A stretch of DNA of 64,000 nt from Alteromonas marina (GTDB taxonomy: Bacteria > Pseudomonadota > Gammaproteobacteria > Enterobacterales > Alteromonadaceae): NCBI RefSeq assembly GCF_000808575.1, contig NZ_JWLW01000067.1:124001-188000 (forward strand), written 5' to 3'. Every line of letters begins with the position of its first letter. Position 1 is the stretch's first letter. The notes under the pieces were generated by a model. That model searched no databases. It was not told the DNA's origin and was given only the letters and a program-made list of their open reading frames with translations. This document shows, in pieces, positions 8,261-16,270 of this stretch. The position numbers were made by a program, and so were the translations under genes.

Positions 8261-10585
8261 TTACACCGCAGAGACAGGTATTCGGCCATCTGATTGAGAT
8301 TTCGAAAGTTTGATCGCGATAAATTTCGATGTTGGTGTGAACGTGCCATCACCGTAACTTTCTAGTGGTACTAACGGATTGGTTTCGGGGTAATATGCTG
8401 CCGCTTGACCTTGCGGGATGTCGTAAGCCACCAATATAAACTGTCTAACTTGACGTGTTTTGCCGTCGTTCCACATTGACGTAATATCGACTTTATCGCC
8501 ATCGTTAAATCCCAGTTTCTGAATATCACGTTCATTGACAAACAGCACGTCCCGCGCGCCAAACACGTTTCTGTAGCGGTCATCCATACCATAGATAGTT
8601 GTGTTGTACTGATCGTGAGAGCGCAGTGTTTGTAAAATGAGGTCCGGCTCTTCACCTTTCGCAACGAGGTCAGCATTTAACAGTGAATCAGGCAGGGCGT
8701 TAGCAGCAAACTCGGCTTTGCCCGATGGTGTTAACCAGCGTCTCTCACCTGCTGCATTACCTAAATGAAAACCACCCGGTTGAGCGAGTTTGGTGTTAAA
8801 GTCTTTAAAACCGTCTACGGTGTCGGCAATGAGCTCACGAATATTGTCGTAATCGCTTATTAAGAAGTCCCAGTCTACCGGCGTGTTGCCTAACGTCGCC
8901 TTCGCGATACCAGCAATAATAGCGGGTTCAGAGCGAAGTTCGGGCGAGCTTGGCGGAAGTTGGCCATAAGAAATATGGACCATAGAAAACGTATCTTCCA
9001 CAGTCACGCCTTGTTGCCCGCTAGCCTGCATGTCAATTTCAGTACGTCCCAAGCAGGGTAATATAAGCGCGTCTTTACCTGTGGTTAGGTGAGAACGATT
9101 TAATTTGGTGGCGATATGAACGGTTAAGTCGCATTGTGACAGCGCAGCGTGAGTACGCGGCGTATCTGGCGTCGCCTGGGCGAAATTACCGCCTAGGCCG
9201 ATGAAAACTTTGGATTCACCACTTTCCATAGCCTGAATTGCTTGAATGGTATTGTGACCTCTTTCTCGTGGAACGGCGAAGTTAAACTTGTTCTCTAGTG
9301 CGTCAAGCAATGCTTTGGGGGGGACTTCGTTAATACCCACAGTTCTATCCCCCTGCACATTGCTGTGGCCACGAACGGGAGAAAGCCCTGCACCAGGCTT
9401 GCCCACGTTTCCTCGTAGTAGTTGAACGTTCACTATTTCCTGAACCGTAGCTACTGAGTGCTTGTGTTGGGTGATCCCCATTGCCCAGCACATGATCACC
9501 CGTTCTCCACGTCTGTACATGGTTGCCGCGTGACGTATTTCGTCTTTTGCTAAACCGCTCTGCGCTTCAATATGCTCCCAGCTAGTCGCTTCAACGGCAC
9601 TCAAATAGTTGTCCATGCCGTTGGTATGCGCATTAATAAAATCGTGGTCGAATACAGGAGGGGCATTGTTCGCTTTGGCTTCTTGTTCCCAGGTTAATAA
9701 CCATTTCGCAATGCCACGCATAACCGCCATGTCACCACCAAGAGCAGGCCTGAAATAGGCGGTATTGGTTGGCGTTGAGCCATTAGTTAGCATTTCTATG
9801 GGATGTTGAGGGTGCTGGAATTTTTCTAACCCGCGCTCTTTTAACGGGTTAAAGCAAACTACCTGAGCGCCTCTTCTAACGGCGTCGCGCAGCGGCTCAA
9901 GCATGCGAGGGTGGTTAGTCCCGGGGTTTTGACCTATCACAAATATGGTATCTGCCTTTTCAAAGTCGTTAAACGTGACCGTACCTTTACCCACTCCTAT
10001 GGTTGGTTTCATCCCTTGGCCTGACGCTTCGTGACACATATTCGAACAGTCGGGAAAATTATTTGTGCCAAATGCGCGCACGAATAACTGATATAAATAG
10101 GCGGCTTCGTTACTCGCCCGACCAGAAGTATAAAACTCTGCTTGGTGAGGTGAAGGTAAACCCTTCAAGTGTTTGGCAATGAGTGCGAAGGCATCGTCCC
10201 ATGATACTGGTTCGTAATGGTCTGCTTGAGCATTGTAGCGCATAGGGTGGGTGAGTCTCCCTTGTGACTCAAGCCAGTAGTCAGTGTGTTTTTTTAGCGA
10301 ACTTACAGAGTGGTTTGAAAAAAACTCTGGGTCGACGTAACGCCCTGTAGATTCCCAGTTCACCGCTTTAGCACCATTTTCACAAAACTTCACTAATCCG
10401 CTTTCTGGCGACTCACCCCACGCACATCCCGGACAGTCAAACCCTTTATCTTGGTTGGTTTTAAGCATGGCCCGTAAATTTTTGAGCGGTTTTTCACTCT
10501 GCAGCCAGCTTTGGGTTACGCTTTTTAAAGCGCCCCATCCGCCAGCGGGTTTGTCGTAAGTTTTGATGTTGCGCTTATCACTCAT
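8261..10585 (-). CDS. FdhF/YdeP-family molybdopterin oxidoreductase
   Basis: A 774-aa cytoplasmic molybdopterin enzyme of the FdhF/YdeP type. Residues 45-75 hold a short iron-sulfur-like cluster of cysteines (DCPGCAWGE and later FCENGAK), rather than the full four-cysteine motif of classical formate dehydrogenases. At the position of the molybdenum ligand it has CSNMCHEASGQGM, so a cysteine is used, not selenocysteine. VIGQNPGTNHPRM and GLGGNFAQATPDTP are cofactor-binding segments; the C-terminal molydop-binding domain includes ARDVLFVNERD and AAYYPETNPL. The in vivo substrate of this subfamily is uncertain; YdeP is linked to acid resistance in E. coli. No signal peptide or partner subunit is seen. 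It faces mobA-fdhD, which supply its cofactor. Confidence 0.88.
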   Translation of the reverse strand: MSDKRNIKTYDKPAGGWGALKSVTQSWLQSEKPLKNLRAMLKTNQDKGFDCPGCAWGESPESGLVKFCENGAKAVNWESTGRYVDPEFFSNHSVSSLKKHTDYWLESQGRLTHPMRYNAQADHYEPVSWDDAFALIAKHLKGLPSPHQAEFYTSGRASNEAAYLYQLFVRAFGTNNFPDCSNMCHEASGQGMKPTIGVGKGTVTFNDFEKADTIFVIGQNPGTNHPRMLEPLRDAVRRGAQVVCFNPLKERGLEKFQHPQHPIEMLTNGSTPTNTAYFRPALGGDMAVMRGIAKWLLTWEQEAKANNAPPVFDHDFINAHTNGMDNYLSAVEATSWEHIEAQSGLAKDEIRHAATMYRRGERVIMCWAMGITQHKHSVATVQEIVNVQLLRGNVGKPGAGLSPVRGHSNVQGDRTVGINEVPPKALLDALENKFNFAVPRERGHNTIQAIQAMESGESKVFIGLGGNFAQATPDTPRTHAALSQCDLTVHIATKLNRSHLTTGKDALILPCLGRTEIDMQASGQQGVTVEDTFSMVHISYGQLPPSSPELRSEPAIIAGIAKATLGNTPVDWDFLISDYDNIRELIADTVDGFKDFNTKLAQPGGFHLGNAAGERRWLTPSGKAEFAANALPDSLLNADLVAKGEEPDLILQTLRSHDQYNTTIYGMDDRYRNVFGARDVLFVNERDIQKLGFNDGDKVDITSMWNDGKTRQVRQFILVAYDIPQGQAAAYYPETNPLVPLESYGDGTFTPTSKFIAIKLSKSQSDGRIPVSAV

Positions 10586-10990
10586 ATTCTGCCCCTGTGC
10601 CCGCGCGGTTGTTTATTATAGAAAACAGTTACAATTGCCAAATCATTGTTCCAATACACAATAACCATTCTTCTATTGGTGTTCCATTATTTACGCTAAC
10701 TATTTGATAGGGTTCATCAATTAACCGCATATTTCCAGCTTAGAGTCTGCTATAAGTGGGCGTTAAGCGTTTTATGCAGGGAGCGTCAACCGTCAAAGCA
10801 GCAGAAAATTGAAGCGCATTCTGTGCAAATGGGTTGCGTTACATTAATCCAATCGTTATCTTCGCTACGGTCCTAAAATTAGGATTGTTAATAACAACGG
10901 CTTTAAAATTCGTTTAAACCAACAAAGGTCTTTCGAAGCGCTTTTCAAGGCGCCACGCAAACATTAATAATAAAAAATCATCGAGGCAAC
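10586..10990. other. Intergenic region between divergent fdh-like and elaA-like genes
   Basis: About 405 bp with the promoters of both genes. GTTCCAATA near 10650 and TATTGG near 10675 form an imperfect inverted repeat, possibly an operator. No ORF, tRNA or terminator was recognised. Confidence 0.35.
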
Positions 10991-11455
10991 ATGGTTTCCT
11001 GGCAATCACTTACATTTAATGAACTGACTAATCATCAACTCTTCGATTTGCTCAAGCTGCGTGTCGATGTTTTTGTTGTTGAACAAAACTGCCCCTATCC
11101 GGAACTAGATGAAAAAGACCGCCATCCGAAAACTCATCATTTAATGGGGTTTCAAGATAACAAATTGGTAGCGTGTGCACGATTACTTGGCGAAGGAGTG
11201 AGTTATCCGTCGGTAAGTATCGGTCGAGTAGCTACCAGCAAAGCCTTTAGAGGTAAAGGTGCGGGCAGAGCACTTATGCGTGAAGCCATTGATCATTGTG
11301 AGGCGTTATGGCCAGGCTGTGATATTGAAATTGGCGCGCAAGAATATTTAAAAGGCTTTTATGAAAGCTTTGGGTTTGAAGCCACGTCGACTATGTACTT
11401 GGAAGACGATATTCCCCACATCGATATGAAAAGAGCAGGCACGGCAACAGAGTAG
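10991..11455 (+). CDS. ElaA-like GNAT family N-acetyltransferase
   Basis: A 154-aa cytoplasmic acetyltransferase. The N-terminal half has the ElaA signature LLKLRVDVFVVEQNCPYPELD. The acetyl-CoA binding motif is seen in IGRVATSKAFRGKGAGRALM (R-G-K-G-A-G-R near residue 90). The end, GFYESFGFEATSTMYLEDDIPHIDM, is typical of the family, whose physiological substrate is unknown. GAGG precedes the ATG. Monocistronic by context. Confidence 0.9.
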   Translation: MVSWQSLTFNELTNHQLFDLLKLRVDVFVVEQNCPYPELDEKDRHPKTHHLMGFQDNKLVACARLLGEGVSYPSVSIGRVATSKAFRGKGAGRALMREAIDHCEALWPGCDIEIGAQEYLKGFYESFGFEATSTMYLEDDIPHIDMKRAGTATE

Positions 11456-11588
11456 CTCAGTGCCTAGCTCGAAATATTGGTTTGCATGACCTTTTATGGC
11501 CCAGGCGTTTAACCTAATAATTATGTTTACCCGTGCCAACCTTTAAGCTGTGCTTTTATATGCACCTAGATACCATCAACCCTAACGC

Positions 11589-12416
11589 TTATTTGGCATC
11601 GGGTAATTGGGAGACTAATTCATCTAGTCCGCTTACCACCGTGTCAGGCGCTATTGCTAACGGGTATAGTACCTTACCGGAGCGTGCAATGAACGCGGCT
11701 TGCCAGCCTGCCTGTTTAGCACCAGCAATATCCCAACCGTGGGCCGCCACTAACATAGCGTCTTCTGCTGCTATACCCATTTTTTCAATAGCCCACTCAT
11801 ACGTGCGTGTATCGGGCTTATATAAGTTAATGTCTTCTACACTTAGTCGCTCGTCGAAATAAGACAAAAGATCAGCATTCTTAAATTGAGTATATACGCC
11901 TTGATTAGACGAGTTGGTAAGGCTTACTAGTTTATAACCCTTGTTTTTAAGTGCCTGTAAGCCATCGCGCACGTCAGGATGGGGTGGTAGGCTTCGCAAT
12001 GGCGTGACAATTGCCGTTTTGGCTTGCGCTTTGGTCAATTCAATACCTTCAATTTCTGCCACCATCAGCAAGGAGGCAACGCCAATTTCTCCAAAGGTAT
12101 GAAAGCGGCCAGTCGTTGAATCAACCAGTGAATGATGCAGCATAGTAGAGAACCACAGTGGCAATAAATCATCTCTACCGCCCAAGGCTTCGCCTACCGA
12201 GCTGCGCATGGCGGTGAGGTCTAGCAAGGTCTCATTAACATCGAAAAAGATAACCTTTGGTGCTCGCAATTCCCGTGCAGACATTGCTCTATTCTTATCA
12301 GGCTGCGCGGCATCTCTGGTGTCTGTCTGAGCGAAGACTGGTGATGACAATAGACTAATGCCTACAGCGGTTGCGCAACATAGCCTTGAGAGTAATGAAG
12401 AAGGTGAGCGAGCCAT
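11589..12416 (-). CDS. Exported haloacid dehalogenase-like hydrolase (type II)
   Basis: A 275-aa HAD-superfamily protein close to (S)-2-haloacid dehalogenases, which convert 2-haloacids to 2-hydroxyacids. The nucleophile motif is FFDVNETLLDL near residue 58, followed by a dehalogenase-type PLWFSTMLHHSLV segment and the SLTNSS and KPDTRTYEWA motifs. The C-terminal motif VAAHGWDIAGAKQAGWQAAF is the class signature. Unusually, it begins with a clear signal peptide (MARSPSSLLSRLCCATAVGI..., cleavage near SPVFAQ), implying a periplasmic enzyme, whereas these dehalogenases are normally cytosolic. It lies 81 bp downstream of the response regulator on the same strand and may be part of its operon. 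Phosphatase activity is an alternative. Confidence 0.85.
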   Translation of the reverse strand: MARSPSSLLSRLCCATAVGISLLSSPVFAQTDTRDAAQPDKNRAMSARELRAPKVIFFDVNETLLDLTAMRSSVGEALGGRDDLLPLWFSTMLHHSLVDSTTGRFHTFGEIGVASLLMVAEIEGIELTKAQAKTAIVTPLRSLPPHPDVRDGLQALKNKGYKLVSLTNSSNQGVYTQFKNADLLSYFDERLSVEDINLYKPDTRTYEWAIEKMGIAAEDAMLVAAHGWDIAGAKQAGWQAAFIARSGKVLYPLAIAPDTVVSGLDELVSQLPDAK

Positions 12417-12497
12417 AATTATCCTTTACAAAATTTGAACGAGTGTTCAAGTTGGGCGGGATAACACATGAATGCAATAGCTAATGAGACCAAACGA

Positions 12498-13175
12498 CTA
12501 TTTTCTAGTGGTCAACCGATAGCCGTTGCCTCTCAGAGTTTCAATAAATATGGCATCACTGCTGTGAAGCTTTTGTCGCAGCCTACTGATATACACATCA
12601 ACAACATTAGTTAACGGATCGCTGTGACTTCGCCATACTCGACTTAATATGCGTTCTCGAGACAGCACTTTTTCAGCATTTTCTGCGAAGTAGTAGAGCA
12701 TGTCGTATTCTAGTTTGGTGAGTGAAATCTCTTCCCCAGACAATGTCGCAATACGTGACTCGTCATCGATGTTTAACGGTCCGATGGTGAGGCCTAATTG
12801 AGTAACCGGTGTATTCGTCACTCTTCGGCTTAAGGCCGTTATGCGCGCAAGTAGTTCGTCAAAGTCAAATGGCTTGCACAAATAGTCATCCGCGCCTTGT
12901 TTTAAACCATTCACACGCTCGCGTACTTCGTCCACCGCGGTTAGCAACAAAACCATTGGGGCATGGGGAAGCGACTTGATTGCGGGCAGCAGCTCTACGC
13001 TATCTTCATCACCAAACATGCGATCAAGTACAATAATAGCAGGGGCTTCATGGCGAATGCGCGTGACTAAGTTGTGTAATGCCGGCTCTTCAATGCACTC
13101 AAAACCTTCAGCGCTTAGGCCTCGTGAAAGAAAGCGTAGTAAGGGGGCTTCGTCATCAGCAATAAGAATTTTCAT
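12498..13175 (-). CDS. OmpR/PhoB-family response regulator
   Basis: A 225-aa two-component regulator. The receiver domain (residues 1-115) starts MKILIADDEAPLLRFL with the acidic pair. It has the phosphoacceptor aspartate in IIVLDRMFGDED near residue 50 and the conserved lysine in DDYLCKPFDFDELL. The C-terminal winged helix (residues 130-225) ends VVDVYISRLRQKL and TLRGNGYRL. It is encoded 60 bp after the sensor kinase gene and is presumed its partner. Targets are unknown; the downstream exported dehalogenase-like gene is one candidate. Confidence 0.93.
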   Translation of the reverse strand: MKILIADDEAPLLRFLSRGLSAEGFECIEEPALHNLVTRIRHEAPAIIVLDRMFGDEDSVELLPAIKSLPHAPMVLLLTAVDEVRERVNGLKQGADDYLCKPFDFDELLARITALSRRVTNTPVTQLGLTIGPLNIDDESRIATLSGEEISLTKLEYDMLYYFAENAEKVLSRERILSRVWRSHSDPLTNVVDVYISRLRQKLHSSDAIFIETLRGNGYRLTTRK

Positions 13176-13235
13176 TGTTGTTATAATCCTAACCGTTCGA
13201 TGTTGTGTAATATTGGAATCGATCCAACTGGGCCC

Positions 13236-14789
13236 TTAATCATCTAAAACTGGCAGCGTCAACGTGAACTGCGAGCCTTTACCCAATGTGGAATGCGCAC
13301 TCAATGTACCGTGGTGGGCTTCTGCTATCGCTTTAGCGATAGACAAACCTAGCCCCATTCCATTGCCTTTGCGCTTTAACCTAACGAAGCGTTCAAAAAC
13401 GTGCTGCAAATCACTTGAAGAAATGCCTTCACCGATATCAATGACCGATACGTTGATATTCGGGCTTTCGCTCTCAACGCGCAGCACAATGGGCGTATCG
13501 GGATAAGAATATTTGTGCGCGTTTTCGATAAGGATGGTCAGTACCTGCGCAATTCTGTCTTTGTCGATGAGCACTTGGACCTCATTATTGGCAAGCCATT
13601 TTAGATCTAAGTCTCTTGGCTTTGTGAGCTTTTGCCATAACGCCATATTTTGTGTAAGCAGGTTATGTAAGTCAGATTTAACCAGATCTACAGTAAATTC
13701 GTGCATCTCGGCACGCGCTAGCAGCAGCAAATCATCAACCAAGTTACTTAAGTTCACGGCTTGCTCAAGTATGGTTTCTAGCGTTTCTTTATAAATCTCG
13801 TTGCTAGCCGCAGCCTGCCTAAGGGTTACCTGCGCTTCGCCACGAATAATGGTTAACGGCGTGCGCAATTCGTGACTAACATCAGCCATAAATTGCCGTC
13901 GCTTTGCGTCCAGTTGAGTGAGTTTATTGTTGGCTTCTTTTAACGCCCGTGTTCGGCTCTCCACTTCAAACTCTAAGTGCTTGCGATGGGCATCAGCTTG
14001 ATCTTCGTGTTCCTGTAAACGCGCAATCATGGAGTTTAGGGCTTTGACCAAGTCAGTGAATTCGCTATCTAAGGTTTCAGGCAATCGATAGTGATAGTTA
14101 CCCGATGCAATGGCATCGGTACCCGTGCGAATTACCGTTAGCGGCTGATAAAGGGCATTGAATAGCCAATAGCAACCCAGCAGAATAAAAGGGCAGGTAA
14201 TCAGACCTAAACTAATAGTAAACCACACAATGCTGGTGTTTAGCGTTTCAATGCTAGCGTTAATGCGCGATACAACGCCTGTTTGGCGGTTTACTGCAGA
14301 GTTGATGGCTTCCCTGAACTGGTTGTCTATAGTTACTTCTAGTAATGTTTGAAGGCGCTGCTGTTGATTTAGCGGAGTACGGTCGTTGCTTAGGGCAATT
14401 GCTCTAAACTCTTCCACAATGCCTTGAATCAGTGCTTCAAGTTCATCGGTATCTTCTACACTTCCTAATGTTGCCTCAAGCCCTAATGCTTCGCGTTGAT
14501 CAAGTTCTAGTGACTTTATTCGGTTCAGCGAGTTTTCAATTTGTTGCTGCTTGTTGCGCACTTTCGCCTGGTTCGCATTCTTTCCAAAAATAAGCTCGTC
14601 GGTAAGCTGCTTAAAAAGCCGATAGGAAATGCTCGATAATTGTTGGTGCTCTGACAATAGCGATTGAGCGAGTTGAGCTTGCGCTAAGTTAGTGCGTGTT
14701 AAATGGGCCGAAACGGCTGCGCTGGCCAATGCAATTAATAAGATAAATGTGGACAGTAACCCAAACAGGTAAAGCTTACGTTTGTACAT
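13236..14789 (-). CDS. Membrane sensor histidine kinase
   Basis: A 517-aa inner-membrane kinase. It has an N-terminal membrane helix (LYLFGLLSTFILLIALASAA), a periplasmic helical sensor of about 150 residues, a second helix (FTISLGLITCPFILLGCYWL) and a HAMP linker. The HisKA phosphoacceptor is DVSHELRTPLTIIRGEAQ near residue 295, and the HATPase domain has N (LIENAHKYS), G1 (IDIGEGISS) and G2 (GMGLGLSIAKAIAEAHHGTL) boxes. The periplasmic sensor has no recognisable ligand fold. It is the first gene of a probable minus-strand operon with the response regulator and the exported HAD protein. Confidence 0.92.
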   Translation of the reverse strand: MYKRKLYLFGLLSTFILLIALASAAVSAHLTRTNLAQAQLAQSLLSEHQQLSSISYRLFKQLTDELIFGKNANQAKVRNKQQQIENSLNRIKSLELDQREALGLEATLGSVEDTDELEALIQGIVEEFRAIALSNDRTPLNQQQRLQTLLEVTIDNQFREAINSAVNRQTGVVSRINASIETLNTSIVWFTISLGLITCPFILLGCYWLFNALYQPLTVIRTGTDAIASGNYHYRLPETLDSEFTDLVKALNSMIARLQEHEDQADAHRKHLEFEVESRTRALKEANNKLTQLDAKRRQFMADVSHELRTPLTIIRGEAQVTLRQAAASNEIYKETLETILEQAVNLSNLVDDLLLLARAEMHEFTVDLVKSDLHNLLTQNMALWQKLTKPRDLDLKWLANNEVQVLIDKDRIAQVLTILIENAHKYSYPDTPIVLRVESESPNINVSVIDIGEGISSSDLQHVFERFVRLKRKGNGMGLGLSIAKAIAEAHHGTLSAHSTLGKGSQFTLTLPVLDD

Positions 14790-15021
14790 GGCAGTGACAT
14801 TATGATTATTTATCGGTGTATACGCTAAGTTTTGTGTAATGGTGCAGTTTCGTACTAATTAAAAACGGCAAGCGCTAGGGAGTTAAACAATAAGCTGCTA
14901 GTCGTTTAGTACATGACAAACAGAAGGTTGAAAAGGGCGATGCACGGAAAAAAGACCGCGAAAAAAGAGTGTATTTATAAAAGTACGAGCTTGATTAGGC
15001 GTAAAATGAAAACGTGAACGT

Positions 15022-16164
15022 TTAGCCGTTACGCGCTAGCACGGACAAGGCAATATCTGTTTGATATTGGAGCTCTTCATCTATTTTCCAGTGTTCGGGG
15101 CTCCAACCCGCTAAGAACCGATAAAAGTCAGCGCAGGCGAAGGGGTACAGGTACTTCCATTCAGCAATGATAAGCGCAATATCAGCACGCTTAAAACAAG
15201 CCGAACTATCATTGTTAGCCAATCGAGTGTGTAACGCATCCTCGAGCGCTTGAAAGTAGTTATCGAGCAATGCATCACGATGTTTCATGTGGGTTTGGGT
15301 TGATAGGGCACTGCCCAAAAAATACGCCACGTCCTTGATGCCTGTGCCATAACCCACGTACTGAAAGTCGACAGCTGCACAGTCAGAAAAATCGTCGGTA
15401 AAACAAAAGTTAGCCACTTTAGCATCGCCGTGCACCAAAGTGTGATAGTTAGCGTTGCTTAACGTGTTAGCTATAGCGACAGCATGTTGCTTTAATGATC
15501 CATCCGGCATGGCATGGAACTCGTCTTCACGGGTTGCCAAGTGCCAATACGTGCCCTCTGGCCATAACTGTATATTTCGGCTATTAATTTCATCTCTTAC
15601 ATTGACAAAGCGTGCATGAAAATTGGCAAGCCATTTTAGAACAGTGATGCATTGCTCAGCGGTAAGTGAAGAGGCCGTGCGAGAATAGCCACTGTGTGCT
15701 AAGTCTTCCATAACAAGAAGGGAGGCTTCGCCCTGTTGGCTGTGCCCTAAGTATTTTGCTGTACGGCACGACGCATCAGTTTGGACTTTAACGTCGCTAT
15801 AAAAACAGTTCTCTACCTTAAAAGATTGGCACTTACGGTTGTGGCTAGCTTCACCATTCCAGCCTTTAGGGTGTGAGAGTCTGTGTGGCGGAGTGGCGCA
15901 TTTCACGACTACTTTTAGCGCTGCTTCGTCTCCACCTTGTTGCGCGCCAAGTGGGTTTAGTTGAGCTTGGTGATACTGGCTTTCTTGGAAAGGGCTTCTC
16001 TCGTCCTGGTTCTTTGAAAAAGTATTATTAGGATAGCCCAAAGTGGCACGAAAGCACGCTCCGTAGCCACTCCAAAGAGGTTGAATCATTTGTGTGTCTA
16101 ATACTTGCGCGTTACATACTTGGCTTAACCAATCTATATACTGCTGGTTTACCGTATCTGACAT
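15022..16164 (-). CDS. EcKL/aminoglycoside-phosphotransferase-like kinase
   Basis: A 380-aa protein with a protein-kinase-like small-molecule kinase fold, resembling the ecdysteroid-kinase-like (DUF1679/CHK) group found in many marine bacteria. The catalytic loop is seen in LVHGDAKVANFCF near residue 248, and the metal-binding aspartate in CAAVDFQYVGYGTG near residue 268. Upstream, ASLLVMEDLAH is the hinge between lobes. The N-terminal lobe contains a low-complexity insertion (residues 45-80). The substrate is not predictable; hydroxylated small molecules are typical of the family. It begins 107 bp downstream of rne, past the rne terminator. Confidence 0.75.
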   Translation of the reverse strand: MSDTVNQQYIDWLSQVCNAQVLDTQMIQPLWSGYGACFRATLGYPNNTFSKNQDERSPFQESQYHQAQLNPLGAQQGGDEAALKVVVKCATPPHRLSHPKGWNGEASHNRKCQSFKVENCFYSDVKVQTDASCRTAKYLGHSQQGEASLLVMEDLAHSGYSRTASSLTAEQCITVLKWLANFHARFVNVRDEINSRNIQLWPEGTYWHLATREDEFHAMPDGSLKQHAVAIANTLSNANYHTLVHGDAKVANFCFTDDFSDCAAVDFQYVGYGTGIKDVAYFLGSALSTQTHMKHRDALLDNYFQALEDALHTRLANNDSSACFKRADIALIIAEWKYLYPFACADFYRFLAGWSPEHWKIDEELQYQTDIALSVLARNG

Positions 16165-16210
16165 TTTAATCTCAACTCGGACTCGATGTTAAACGTACAC
16201 TAACAAACAA

Positions 16211-16234
16211 AAAAGCCGCTCGAAAGCGGCTTTT
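16211..16234 (-). terminator. Terminator of rne
   Basis: Perfect stem AAAAGCCGCT / AGCGGCTTTT closed by a four-base loop (TTCG in the minus-strand transcript), followed on the minus strand by a T-run. It sits 37 bases after the rne stop codon. Confidence 0.85.
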
Positions 16235-16270
16235 ACATCAATTAGCTAGTAGCGCACTAGCGACTGAAAA

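Noticed and set aside
10030..10050. Possible selenocysteine in the FdhF-like enzyme
   Set aside because: The position is an ordinary cysteine codon and the reading frame is open throughout; no TGA is involved.
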